From NCBI GenBank assembly GCA_963170055.1, contig CAUJGJ010000002.1:3250346-3314345 (forward strand): a DNA stretch of 64,000 bases. The letters run 5' to 3'. Of this stretch, positions 34,373-46,961 are shown piece after piece (position 1 is the stretch's first letter; each line of letters begins with the position of its first letter). A model generated the notes under the pieces. It searched no databases and was not told the origin of the DNA. It worked only from the letters and a program-made list of their open reading frames with translations. The DNA comes from Halisarca cf. caerulea. Its lineage: Eukaryota; Porifera; Demospongiae; Chondrillida; Halisarcidae. The position numbers and the translations under genes are program-made.

Positions 34373-37300
34373 GAAGCCGTTGTAAGACAATAGTGAAAAA
34401 TGTACAATACAGACTCAGCAGTTACACAATAGCATACACACTGGAAAGACACACACACACACACACATGCACACCTACCTGGAATATGTGGACTCCCCTG
34501 GTTGACAATACAGCTAGTTCCCTCAATCCATCCCCAATGATGTCGCAGTACTTCACTCCATGCACAGGGAATGCCACTTGGTAAATGTGCTGCAGTTCAA
34601 ATTCTTCATCATCACCTTTTGCTTTGTAAACTAGTATCCTCTGCATGTACAAATGATGCAAAACATTTACGTAACTATGTACTGAACAATCACATACTGT
34701 GCTTATTGTAATGTATACTATACAATAAATCATACCAATCTAGATATAGAGCAATGGGGGGTGCTGGTGGCTTAGTGGGCTGCTGATGCAATTACAAGAG
34801 CAGAGTTATGGGATGGACTAAGGTCCATTCTCAGTGATGGTGTTTCTTTGGCATCTTTCTCTGCACCCCCCTGCCACCACCAAGAGAAGAAGAGAGAGGA
34901 AGGCCCACAACAGCCACCAAACAAGATTAACATATAATATTGCATGATTTAACATTTGACAGTAACAATAACAATTATGTAGAATGTAGTTTGTTTGTTT
35001 GTTTGTAACCAATTACTGGGCCCCCTGAAAAGTAGCCATTGGGCTATAATTAAGTGGGTGTCTCAGTTTAAATAAGACCAATCAATCAATCAAAATCAAT
35101 TACATAGCAGAAAAAGTCAAATCAGTGTATTTCAGCCTCAGCTGTATAGTCTTGTGAACCAGACCCATTCCACCCTCCATTTTACAAAACACAGCCTGTG
35201 TTTATAAAATGGAGGACGGGGAGGGGTTTGGTTCATGAGACTATCAGATGTATACCAATCTTGACCAGTGGCTCTTGAATAGCATACATCTGACAAAGTC
35301 CTACATTGGCAAAATACCCTGATTTGAATAATTCTGCTGTGTAATTGTTCAAGATTGTTCACACCATAGATACTCTAACCTACATAGGTTAGGGTACCTG
35401 TGTTCACACTCACACATTGTTACTTTACACTGCTAACCTTCCCAAATGTCCCCAAAACAATTTCATTTCTGCCATCCCAATTGACATCAGCCACTTCAGC
35501 ACACAGTATGCTGTCAAACAGATTCCCCTGGTGTAGAGGGATACATTTTGAAAAGCCAGAATTTCCGACGTCCCTATTCAATACACAGAAAAGGACAATA
35601 TCTGGTGAGTTTGCAACAGTATACATCTATGAGTGTATCAATCAACACAGTGAAACCTCTAATAAAGAACACTTCCTAATTGCTATGATTTAACTCACTT
35701 GATCATAGATAATGAATCTATGATTGCATTGACACAATTATATCCCCTGCATTGACATGTGTGCATTTAAATCCCTCTAAATAGGGATACTTTATACAAG
35801 GCAGCTTACTGTGGTCTTAAGGGTTAATGGTGTCTTAGTAATACTGAGGTTTCATTGTATTCCTATTGCTATGATATGCATAGTCAAACGTGATCCGTAA
35901 TGGTTGCACTCACAAGTAGACATTTGCTAACTCCACAGCAGAACATGCTAAAACGTGAAATGGTGGCAAACTGGGAGGGTTATCTCGGTGCTGATCTGGG
36001 CCAGCACTTTGATCACTTGGGGCACATGTTGAGTCCAAACAAAACAGCTGAACAACACTCATGGGTCCACTCAAACCTGTCTGTTTCCATTCCTTTAGAA
36101 TGGCTGAAAGACAGACATTTCTCATAAGAAGAGAATATGCAAAACAGTACTGTACACAACACATAATATACATACATGCACTCTCCATGTCCACAAATGA
36201 GCATTTTAAAAAGCCATTTTGACATCCAACTGCTGAGTAACGTGTCTTGCAGTGATTCTTGAATGACATGGCAGTAACACTGGAGGTTAGGTTGTAAAGA
36301 CTGCACAATAGTACAGTAAAATCTCGATAATTAGAACCATGATAATTAGAATATCTGGCTTAATTCAAACATTGATGAATGTACGATTCCTAATGTAGGG
36401 AGTACATATGTGGTTGGTTAAATAGAACTTATGAATAATTAGAACTTTTTTACCGGAAAATCAAGGTTCTAATTAAAGAGATTTCACTGTATATAGCTGT
36501 AAGGGAAAGTTGACAATTCGCTTGCCTTCACCTGCTTGGAAGACCTTCTAACTCTGGGAAAAATTCACCACAATTCAATTCACCATGAAACTAAGGAACC
36601 AAAAGAAAGTGTTCAAACATGATCAATATAATATAGGAGTGTAGCCGCACCTCATTGTCTTTGCTTTCCATGAACAGGTGCATTTTTCGGTCAGTTCCAC
36701 TCAACAAAAATACTGTTAGCATCCTATTGTTCTTTATAATACTGCATGAAGTAAACATCACCACAAACCTGAGATTGCAACATTCAAACATGGATCCACT
36801 TTCTAATGGGAATAAAACATAACTACTATTTCCCTTATTCCCGGGAGCAATAAACCAAAATCACAACAAATTTCCAATATCAAATATACATTTCCCTCAA
36901 AGCACACCTTGCATGTGTCAACTTAAAGGGCATAAACTTCAGTGGTAGTGACAGCCAATCCTCTGAATAGGAGGAAGAATAAACCAAATAATGGACTAGT
37001 TAATCCTATCCATGTGAATTTCCAACCTGAAGTGTCGCTCCATGTATGTGGTCTTGTTTGATCGATACTCAGACCATAAACATTGAAGAAAATATCTCTA
37101 GGAGTTTCTGATTTCTGGGATAAGAAGAGAATCTTCAATAAACCAGTACACAGCCATGCAATGTGAACGTGTTGCATAATACACAGATTACAAAATTCAC
37201 ACAGCTGTAGTCAAATAATATACAGTGTATCAGTCATTTGATAAACTGACATGAACGCATAATTAGGACACTGGGTAATGATAGTCTGACGTAGCCAGAC

Positions 37301-37901
37301 CCATTCTTGCTGTGACTGACGTCGCCCAGTGACGTCAGTCCACGAAAACGGCCAAGAGCATAATGGGTCGGCTACTCCAGACTAGGATAGTGATTAGGAT
37401 AACACATGAGCTATAGCTACGGAGTGTGATTTGTTGGAGCATAGATACTGAACTATATCTATGGCTGGAATTAGATGCATCATGGATTATAATGATGAAA
37501 TGGGCAGATATGCATGTTCGTTACCTCATGCTCATAATATTTGACCAGAACAATCCCCACTATTATACCGTGAGGTGGGCGTAGGAAAGCATCAAGTGCA
37601 ACGATGTCCACATCAGAACCAGCTGGACAAACGAAATCAACCAAGTCATAACACGTGCCATCCTAGATCTATGATGTCATGTGTGGTAAAAACAGCAGCC
37701 AGCACACTCACTGGGTAGGTAGCTAAAGGGAACAGGTGAAACAACCGGCCATTTCCTATCCTTGTATTCAGTTAGAAAGACACCATGGCGAAGGGTAGCT
37801 ATCAACAGGTTGCTGCTGGACTTTCCCGGCACCTCTACCATGCCAAATATATTACTTTGACTCTGCAGGGGCACAAATTGTGTTTCATGAAGTACGTCCA
37901 T
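33676..37901 (-). CDS. KPTN: Kaptin, KICSTOR subunit
   Basis: Eleven exons (37901-37712, 37622-37525, 37114-37027, 36802-36769, 36741-36651, 36590-36532, 36300-36176, 36103-35914, 35573-35438, 34640-34479, 33759-33676) keep one frame for 418 residues (human kaptin 436). Diagnostic stretches: VFLLSGTDRKMHLF, GNLFDSILCAEVADVNWDGR, DIIGDGLRELAVLSTRGVHI, and a C-terminal basic coiled helix HNLQEGIKLCVSRLKDKE. Kaptin has a beta-propeller with FG-GAP-like DxDxDG turns. In vertebrates it joins ITFG2, C12orf66 and SZT2 in KICSTOR, which tethers GATOR1 to lysosomes and restrains mTORC1. Introns hold two foldbacks, a MITE, a SINE-like repeat and a CA tract. Confidence 0.92.
33972..34447. repeat. Duplicated 76-bp segment in the last KPTN intron
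   Basis: 33972-34050 and 34373-34447 are near-identical (shared: cagactcagcagttacacaa), in direct orientation, about 400 bp apart. The (CA)n at 34311-34368 abuts the second copy. Confidence 0.85.
34311..34368. repeat. (CA)n microsatellite in KPTN intron
   Basis: 58 bp of CA on plus, GT on the KPTN sense strand. Confidence 0.95.
34752..35098. mobile_element. Candidate SINE with (CAAT)n tail
   Basis: Begins gggggtgctggtggcttagt; TGGCTTAGTGGG fits a Pol III A-box. It ends in caatcaatcaatcaaaatcaa, a simple-repeat tail. I see no convincing B-box, so this is tentative. Confidence 0.4.
35147..35243. mobile_element. Foldback MITE (TAGTCT family) with 9-bp TSD
   Basis: Arms TAGTCTTGTGAACCAGACCC and inverse GGGTTTGGTTCATGAGACTA-like. 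Flanking 9-mers tcagctgta / tcagatgta (8 of 9). Confidence 0.85.
36313..36494. mobile_element. MITE with TACAGT(A/G)AAATCTC ends
   Basis: TACAGTAAAATCTCGATAAT at left; inverted AGAGATTTCACTGTA at right. Internal 'ATAATTAGAA' repeats. Begins 12 bp beyond a KPTN exon's acceptor. Confidence 0.8.
37282..37384. mobile_element. Foldback MITE (TAGTCT family)
   Basis: TAGTCTGACGTAGCCAGACCC ends trimmed to a 103-bp hairpin with GACGTC near the loop. Flanking 9-mers gggtaatga / ggatagtga (7 of 9). Confidence 0.85.
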
Positions 37902-38182
37902 GCTTGTCTCCCGTCCCGTGGGAACAGCTGCAAGTAGGGGGTTTCCCTACAACACGTCCCGAATTGGCAGCCCAGTCATGCCACTCCTTGACTCGATCGA
38001 AAACTGTTTCACGACGAAATCGGTGAGCTTTCGTTTGATTGTAAAGTTAAGACATGTAGAGTAAAACATAGTTGGTTGTTCTGTATAGTTTTTTGGCTGC
38101 ATGTATTCGGTTCTGACCTTCTGTCATGATTTCGTTTCTTCTTTATTGTACCCCCTTTATATACGTAGTTATAAGAATATCG
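37902..38182. promoter_or_regulatory. Bidirectional promoter, KPTN / Cys-His-module gene
   Basis: 281 bp between opposing ATGs (37901 minus, 38183 plus). No recognised motif beyond a CCCGTCCCGTGGG palindrome-like stretch near 37910. Confidence 0.65.
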
Positions 38183-41100
38183 ATGGACAACGAAAATCAA
38201 GTGCACGCTTTCGATCAGAAATTTGCCTCACTTCGAGGTAGAATTGTTAACTATTTTGCGCAAGACGTTTCTCATTTGGTAAAGCTCGTTGAACACCTGA
38301 AATACTTGTGGACATCCAATTTTTCATCAGTCAAAGCGGAAGAAACCGGAAATTTTGTGATTCAGTGTTTGCAATGCTTGGGAAGTATACACGACATCAG
38401 CCTATTACAACAGTGCGTGGTTGTAGTGGATGAACCCAACTTGAAAAGGCTGTTTTACGAGTTGGTGCGTCGCAGAGAAAGTATACTGGATTCTCAAATG
38501 CTGAATGGAGAATCTCATACATCCTCATGGAAGATTTTCAAGGGGCAAGTGATTTCTGCACTGTTTTCGAAAATCACGATACTGTTGCATCCGCATGCAA
38601 TGGTTACATTGCGCATACTTGAAGATTTGAAGAAGAAACTGACGGAATACGGTGGACTGCCTGTCCACAGTGTGCAGTACCTCGGTAGCCACGCCTTGGT
38701 TGGTAGGAAGGAGGGGCTTGTCCTCTACTACGTACTTCCAAAGTCCCTGAGCGCACAGTTTGTGGTGTATTGCTACAGCACCTTATTGGCTGAATTAGCA
38801 GACACCCCTGATTTTGTCCGAGAGGTGGCAATTGACGATTGTGCCGTGTTCACTCCTCCTCAGCAGGACCACGCTGATCGATTTGTCGCTGAATTGAGTG
38901 AGGTATGTATGTGTGATTTGAAGTAGTACAACTGTACTCATACTATGCTGTCTTGTGTATGGCCCATGTGTCAGTATGCATCACTTTATTAGAATTATTA
39001 TTATTGACTATGGTATTATTTATGGTAGTGTTCTTGTACGTATTCCCTACTGTGAAAGTGTCTTTGTTCACTTTTGCATAGAGGAAGATTGGTTTTGAAT
39101 CATTTACATCCTGTTCTTAAGTTTGTGTAGAACTCTAGACCCTTGTCTACGTATTACTGTAAAAATGCAATTGTTACACAAAAAAACTGTTGCACAAGTA
39201 TTGTAAGCTGTTGTGCAAGTATTGCAAGCTGTTGCACAAGTATGAAGTCATCTGTAATGGCTCTTGAAATCACATCCTCTTTGTTAAGCTTCCATATAAT
39301 TATAATATACGTACGTACAGTGCTACATAAGTACAGTGCTACATATGTGGTACAGTGCTACATACATACAGTGCTACATACATACAGTGCTACATACGTA
39401 CAGTGCTACATATGTACAGTGCTACATACGTGGTACAGTGCTACATACATACAGTGCTACATACGTACAGTGCTACATACGTACAGTGCTACATATGTAC
39501 AGTGCTACATATGTACAGTGCTACATATGTACAGTGCTACGTACGTACAGTGCTACATACGTACAGTGCTACATATGTACAGTGCTACATATACTACGTA
39601 TGTCGTACGTAGGAAGGATACTGTGCCATTAATGAGACCTGCACATTCTGTATACATGTGTTATTACTTTAAGTTTCAAATTATTGTGCTAAAGAAGGTG
39701 GTGGCTAGATACTGTGCATGATTTTAAGTGCATACATAGGTGCATGGTTGTACACAGTTCTTCCAATTTGGTAGACGTTGTGTTTTTGACTTTCTTTCAG
39801 ACAGACACATTGAATTTTGGTTGTATAGTAAAATTTGCATTTGATAATATTTATAGTAATTAGCAATTAATGAAACTATGCAATTAAAACCGCATGTATG
39901 GTATTTTGTATTCTATACATATATCTCACCTCTGTGAAATTGTACTCAACCCACAATTCTTGCTCATCCTTTTGACATTTCGAAAATTATGCACGATCTA
40001 TAGATATACATGTGTGTTGTTGCAAGTTTCTGTTATCACTGAGCTTTCTGCCGCCTATCACAAGTTAGTGTACCATTCCAACCTGCTTTCTGTAGCTAAA
40101 GGATCGGTTGCTTGAGACAGCAGTAATGGCAGGAGGTAGCAGCTGCGTTCTTTCACTCGATGACATCGATAGACTCTTTGCACAGAGTGCTGTGATTGTA
40201 AAGAATGCAAGTCACATGTTCCCATCTGCAAAGCTCCACGTGGATAGGGACTGCAAGACCCCTGAACCTGACACATTTCAATCAGAAGGTTATTATTCTG
40301 GCCTTTTTGAGGATATACACAATACATCTTCAAGTAGCTTTGGTACGCAAAACCCTTTGTGTTGTCTCTGTATATGCTTCACTGCATTCCTGTGCATGTG
40401 TACTTATTTAGATGAGTTGTCTCAGGAACAAGTGGTTCAAGCGACACTGCACGGAGATCCACCTGAGCTAGAAGAACATAATGAGATTCCAAGCAATGTT
40501 TCTAGTGATGAACAGAAAGAAGTGCAGTCTTTCTCAACTGTGTCTGAAGCAGGTTTGTGTAGGTGTTGTGATTGCTCAATTTTTGGAGTTCACATGCATA
40601 CTATCCTTTAAATGTCCATGTGACACGTTGCCATACTGTAGTCCAGGCTCTTTTGTGTGTTTTGTAGCTGTAGAATCGTTGAAGGATGACAAAGAATCCC
40701 CAAAGAAGCAGTCAGAGGGCACACACTTCAATTCTTATCGAGAAATCCCACAGCTTCTGCTTGATGACATTGTGTCATCGTTTAAAGAGAGCAAGTTGAT
40801 TTGTCGAAAGTGTTACTTTCGCAGACATGGATTGTACATCGTGAAACCAGAAAACCTGGCTACTTGGAAGTGCCCAAAGTGCAAGGGAAATGAGACTGTT
40901 CACTTCATCCGAGCAAGTGAGCACAGTGACAGTCCATCTCAATCCATTGCTGTACTCCCCACCCCCAAGTTGGATCCAGATAAGCTGCCATACACGAGGT
41001 GTCCCAAATCCGAGCATGATGACTGCCAATTGAAAAGTGCGAGTCCGCAGAATCCAGAGTATGCACACAGCATTGAGGAACTAGTGATATGGAATGTTGA

Positions 41101-42196
41101 GGAACACTACGGTACGTGACTCACCGGGGTACGTGACTCGCCGGGGTATGTGACTCACCAGGGTACGTGACTCACCAGGGTACGTGACTCACCGGGGTAC
41201 ATGACTCGCCGGGATATGTGACTCACTGGGGTATGTGACTCACCAGGGTATGTGACTCACCAGGGTACGTGACTCACCGGGGTACATGACTCGCCGGGAT
41301 ATGTGACTCACTGGGGTATGTGACTCACCAGGGTATGTGACTCACCAGGGTACGTGACTCATCGGGGTATGTGACTTACCGGGGTATGTGACTTACCGGG
41401 GTATGCGACTCACCGTGGTACGTATGTGACTCACCGTGGTATGTGACTCCCCGGGGTACGTGACTCACCGGGGTATGTGACTCACCGGGGTATGTGACTT
41501 ACCGGGGTATGCGACTCACCGTGGTACGTATGTGACTCACCGTGGTATGTGACTCCCCGGGGTACGTGACTCACCGGGGTACGTGACTCACCGTGGTATG
41601 TGACTCACCGGGGTACATGACTCACTGGGGTTGTGCATACCGCATCACAGGGGACACTAAAACATTCTTCATTATATCAGAAGTTCACAATATCTAGTTA
41701 AACGTTCATAGTAGAACCATAGATAATAGAAAGTGTACCTGATTCACATGAATTTGTTCACTATACTAAGCAGAAATTCACTGTAATAGATTCCTTGATG
41801 ATGAGTTTCCCCTGTACTGTATGTGGTTACAAATGCTCCATTTTCTTTCTACTCATGCATGTATGTATGTATGTACGTATATCTGTATGGTTGTTGTTGG
41901 TAAAGTACGTACCAGACCACTTCGTGTAAGAGCACTTGAAGAGTGTATGGTAGATGGTGCCTGCATTGTTGAGGATTTAGAAATACGTATCTTGAACGTT
42001 TACAGGATGCACTTTCAGTCAGTTTATTGAAACTTTCTGGGGTAGAGCACAAGACATTGTGGACATTAGTGAGGCTCATTTTGCAGAATCTCATCCAACT
42101 GCTTCCAGATTACCTAGTGAGTGAACAATCCTGTGAATTTGTAGACTGCATGATTTGTAACAGATGTATTGCTATACTGAACTGAAATATGTAATA

Positions 42197-42255
<59 letters not shown>

Positions 42256-44233
42256 CTGGATGGGTGGGTGTTTGTGTTTGTATGTGATATGTATATGCAC
42301 CTTCATATTTTCTCATTAGTACCACTTACGTACGTATGTGTTATTGTTTTTCTACCTTACCAGCAAGGAATTGACCAGTGTAGTTGTAGTAGTTCTAATG
42401 GCTGGTCCTGTTTGTCTGTTAGTCTGTCCTGTTGCCCTATCCTGTTAATCCACCCAGTTTATCTGTCCTGTTCGCCTGTTGTGTTAGACGCTCTGGTGAG
42501 CCTGTCTTGTTAGCCCGTCCAATTGGCCTACCCCTAACCTGTCCTGTTAGCCTATTCTGTTGGCCCAGCCCATTTCCTGTTCTGCTAGCCCGTTCTATTG
42601 GCCTGCCCTGTTATCCTGCTGTGTTAGTCTGTGCTTGTTGTTATGACAGTGTAGTTGGTGCTGCATACAAGTGGTAGCCCCATGGCTGCATTGTCTGTGT
42701 AGCCAGCACACTGTAAAATGCAATATCAGGTGCGTATGATGTTCAGCTGACTGGTTAAATGAATATGTTGTGTTGTATTGGACTACGTACATACTGTATC
42801 TGACCTACAACAACACATTGCTTACTGTGAGCCATTTCATACAAAGGGTCTGTTTCCCTCTGCAGATGCTCCCACCCTGTACGACCCAACTCAAATAAGA
42901 TATCCTAAGATCGACAACATACCCAAAAAGCTATTGGACAGCATCGTTGCTTGCTATAAGCAACATCGCTATGTGTGCCAGCCTTGCTATTATGAGAAAT
43001 CTCTCATGTCTCCATTTGTCCAACACCCAGACAGTAAGACTCGGATATGCAAGGCCTGTCAAATGCCGGGAAAGGCTGTCCTTGTGATACCAAGCAGTGA
43101 TATGTGCATTAAAGTTGCAGATTGGATACCCATTCCACCACGACCTGCCCACAGGGATCCACAGCCTTACGAGTATTGCGGCAAGATGGACCACAATCGT
43201 TGCTACAAATTTCTTTACAAAGAAATGTGGTTTGCCCACACTGTTGAAGAGCTTGTCATATGGACTGTTGAACGAGATACAGGTATGTACAGTGTACTAC
43301 TACATACGTAGATATTGTATGGAATATTACACTCTCTTTGGCGATTTTACTGTAACTCAACCTTTTCTGACCCATTGTGAACAGTAGCCCCACCCTTACC
43401 ACCAACCTCACCCCCAAATAGGTTGGTGCTACATATGCGCAGACTTTTGTAGGGTCCAAGTGCAGTTGAACTTGGATAGTAAGTACCCTCAATGGAAGGC
43501 AAACTAGGTAGTCACAATCAGAGGTACTTACTATCCAGGGTGCTTTCAGTTGTGTTGCATGAGGTAGGGACGGGGCAATGAGTATTTACTATCCAGGAGT
43601 ACTCACTAGCCCAGGTACTTGCTAACAGAGTTTGTCTGTATTCCAGTATGTGTGGGTAGTCCACCAATATTCAAATGACCAGCTGCCACCTTACAGCAAA
43701 CTTGTAATGTGAGAACTTAGCATGGGTTGTGAAATGTGCCAGTAACTGATGGATACATGGTTGCTCGGTAGTTCTGAGATGAGGAGCCAAACAAGTCACA
43801 GACCCTCCCAATGCAGTGGACCGATGTCACTGACCTGTATGTACAGTGTTTCTATATCCAATCTCTTTACTTGTACTTTGCATGTACGTATTAAGTGCAG
43901 TAATGTTTTACTATCGGCAAAAATATGTGTCAAATGAATACCAGTGTTTGGTGCAATGACAGTGAGTACGTTTATCAGGTCCATGCACTACATGTCGTTG
44001 GTTGTGCTACGAGAAGAGAGTTACTAGTGGTATGTGCAGTGTTGTCTTGTGACTTACGTAGTTGGATCTTGGATATTAGTTCACTGTACTTCAGTGTACA
44101 CCCATTGTCCAACTCCTATCAGTGTATGCAAAGATTACATACACTGCATGTGTGTAGAGTGAGGCATCTGTGGCTGAGTGACACACACGTACATATGAAC
44201 GTATGTACATACGTATATACAGTCCCTACTAGT

Positions 44234-44294
<61 letters not shown>

Positions 44295-46173
44295 CGTGTG
44301 TGTGTGTATGTGTGTGTACATACGTACACACACATTGTGTTCATTGTGTTTGTTTTGTAGTTTGTGTTTTCATTTATCTTCTTCGTATGTTGTAGACAAG
44401 CCATTCTCAGTGTTTGTTACTGACTATCCAAAGAAGTCTTTAAAGGATCTTATTGCCACGAAGAAGAAGAAGAGTTCTTCCATTGTCCCTCGCTTGTCTA
44501 AGGGTTCATCTGGAAAGTACAAACCAGATCTGGTCAGATTTGTGAGGATGCGCGAGATTCCTTCTGACCTACTGTCTGCTGTTGTTGACTGCTACAAGGA
44601 GCACAAGATTGTGTGCAAAGGCTGCTTTTATGTGAATAAAGAATTGTTTGAATCTGAGGTGCGTATGTTGTGTTGACCAGTTGTATTTTCTTCTTAGAAA
44701 GGCCTGTAGAATATCTTTGACTTGACATTCTTGAAGGTTCCATTTCATGTTTAAGAAGAGGGCCATCTGGGGCAAATGCATACTTATAATATTGTCAGCA
44801 GAAAGCTAGTGTCTGCAAAGTGAATGAATATGTATTCTATTTGCTTTCCAGATATTATCTGGCTGGAGTACTCTAGCTTGTATTGTTAGCTGTGTTAGTA
44901 TATTAACTGCAGAGTAAAATGTATAGAAGTTTTAATGCCACCTGCCATTTTATCCAGTCACTTCTCAAGTGACTGGATATGGTCTGCAACAAGGATGTTC
45001 TGTGTTTTTGTGCTGCTTCTATGACCATTCTGATGTATTGGACTATTCTTGTATGTTGCTTGATTTGTGGTTGCGTGAACATTCAGTCCTACTGTTTGAA
45101 TGATTATGTTCAATTTTGCAAAATTGTTATGTTGAAATGTAATACAACTTAACATCACTGAGAATCAACCCAACACACTGTCTTCTATGGAGGTGTCTCA
45201 GCAAAGCTATGTTAGCATTGTCTGTCAAACATTTCGTCTTTCTAAAGTGATTGAACTGTGTACTTGTTTTGGTGCTCATCGCCTGCTCTTGTCTATGTGA
45301 TTGGCCACCATTTTCTGACCATGCATCTTTCTGCCTACATGATGTGCCGGTTGCTTTTACAGTTATTCCCTATAGTTGAATACTCCCTGACAAAGTACAA
45401 ATGTGCAAAAATGTAACTACAGCGGAAACTGGCTCTGTCAGTACACCTTTGGGTTCTTGTTAACCAGATCCCATTGTACTTGTACCAAGTTGTCTGTCAG
45501 CCAGACCCTGTTCTGCTCAGTTTCTAGCATCGGCCATTTTATTAAACACTTGACAAAAGTGCAATGAAATGGCAGATCATAGAAAACAAGACGAAACAGG
45601 TTTAGTGGAAAAGACTAAGGTCTATGTAGTCTCGGTCCCAGACCGATCCGCCCTATTTTTTATTATATGGACGGGCGGGAACGTTCCCGCCCGTCCATAT
45701 AATAAAAATAGGGCGGATCGGTCTGGGACCGAGACTAAGGTCTATGTATGTTTTATTGCATATCTTTTCTCTGTTGTCTCAGGGCACTAAGTGTCGCCAT
45801 TGCAAGAAATTATTTGAGCCACTCCATGTGATCCCATCTTGTTCTTTGTGCGAGAGTTACTTTGGAGATCATGTGGCCATCCCGCCATATCCCAGAGGTG
45901 GACCGTCAAACAAGGTCTTTGAGTATTGCCAGAAGAAGGACCACTTCAGGTGTTTCAAAGTCTACTACAATCAGGGATTCTGGTACACTCATTCTGTCGA
46001 GGAGGCTGTAATTTGGACTGTTGAGAGAGAGCTTGGTACGTTACACTCTGTTAGAAGTGTATGGTGTGTCATGCACATGAGGGTTTGTTGTCATCACTTT
46101 AGATTTGCCTTTTGACAAGTGTATTCCGAAAATTGGCAAGTAAACAGGGCTTGAAAGAAACTTCCAAGTTTAA
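38183..46173 (+). CDS. Unrecognised protein with three repeats of a Cys/His module
   Basis: Exons 38183-38902, 40096-40342, 40412-40552, 40668-41111, 42006-42116, 42866-43282, 44396-44658, 45783-46035 keep one frame for 865 residues. A last exon at 46148-46173 (stop TAA) is tentative. Residues 1-322 are helical, without a family I know. Then comes a module three times (exon 4; exon 6; exons 7+8): a helix like IPKKLLDSIVACYKQHRYVC, a CxxC pair, a second CxxC pair (KCPKC, CKAC, KCRHC), a CxxxxHxxC signature (YCGKMDHNRC, YCQKKDHFRC, RCPKSEHDDC), and a closing helix like AHTVEELVIWTVERDTG. Seven or eight Cys/His per module suggest two bound zinc ions. Introns between modules are phase 1, allowing duplication. 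Function unknown. Confidence 0.7.
39310..39600. repeat. Minisatellite, about 16-19-bp unit
   Basis: Tandem copies of 'tacagtgctacatacg' in intron 1 of the Cys-His-module gene; about 15 copies. The tyrosine/cysteine-rich frames read from it are artefacts. Confidence 0.95.
41111..41640. repeat. Minisatellite starting at a splice donor, 17-bp unit
   Basis: About 30 copies of GGTACGTGACTCACCGG and variants. The first copy is the exon 4 donor itself (TACG|GTACGTGACTC), so nearly every unit carries GGTA(C/T)GTGA, a donor-like sequence. Confidence 0.95.
42198..42250. repeat. (GT)n microsatellite in intron 5
   Basis: GT on the sense strand. Further on, 42390-42640 is a degenerate 'cctgtcctgttagcc' repeat. 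Confidence 0.95.
44239..44310. repeat. (GT)n microsatellite in intron 6
   Basis: About 70 bp of GT on the sense strand. Confidence 0.95.
45627..45737. mobile_element. Foldback MITE (TAGTCT family) with 9-bp TSD
   Basis: Almost perfect 111-bp palindrome, TAGTCTCGGTCCCAGACCGA to its inverse. Flanking 9-mer aggtctatg identical on both sides. Confidence 0.95.
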
Positions 46174-46531
46174 TTGTGTAGGAGTGATTTAACTTGTGTT
46201 TCTTTGTACGTATGTACATCATGAACATACATGTTTAATTTTCTGGGGTTGAATGATTATTGTCAATAATTATTGCTATTTAATTAATGCCATATAGAGA
46301 CTCATTGCTACATTCAATTATATAGCCAAGTAATTAATTGTCTGATCAATCACATATGTAGCTAGATAAATCTTTGAATTCGAACAATAATTGACAATAA
46401 TTTATATTGGATGTTTTGGTCTTGTTGAGGATCTTCATTAGCAATGCACTGCATATACATGGTACTTTTTTTGGTGCGTGTATAGTCTTATATAAATCAC
46501 ACACACACATGCACGCATGCACACATGAACG

Positions 46532-46597
<66 letters not shown>

Positions 46598-46677
46598 CTC
46601 GTGGTGCCAGACCATTTCCCCCTAGAAAAACTTGTCCCTGTAAAAATGGAGGGGGAAGTGATCTGATGCCGCGAGAC

Positions 46678-46753
<76 letters not shown>

Positions 46754-46961
46754 TACAACATGATCATGATAGATGACATACTATATTGATTAATTATTCT
46801 GTCCAGTCACTCTCAATGCTATATTTCAGATATGTGTACGTAGATACATAAGGCCTATTCCATGCACGCGTGGTCGAAACGTGCATGATTTATCATGAAT
46901 GCAGAGCAAGCTACATTTGCCACGTGATATGTTGGGTCTTTGTTATGGCATAGATTATGGT
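46174..46961. other. Intergenic: CA tracts split by a foldback
   Basis: Between the Cys-His-module gene and PI3K. (CA)n at 46530-46596 and 46680-46752 were probably one tract, interrupted by a foldback element. The rest is AT-rich with no coding signal. Confidence 0.7.
46597..46679. mobile_element. Foldback MITE inside a (CA)n tract
   Basis: AGTCTCGTGGTGCCAGACCA ... inverse ending GCGAGACTA. CA repeats on both sides, consistent with an acacacaca target duplication. Confidence 0.8.

Noticed and set aside
39143..39721. 192-codon Tyr/Cys-rich frame
   Set aside because: It is translated 16-19-bp minisatellite sequence.
40024..40095. Possible second exon of the Cys-His-module gene starting near 40026
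   Set aside because: It would leave an intron of about 30 bp and the wrong phase; splicing 38902 to 40096 is phase 0 with a good pyrimidine tract.
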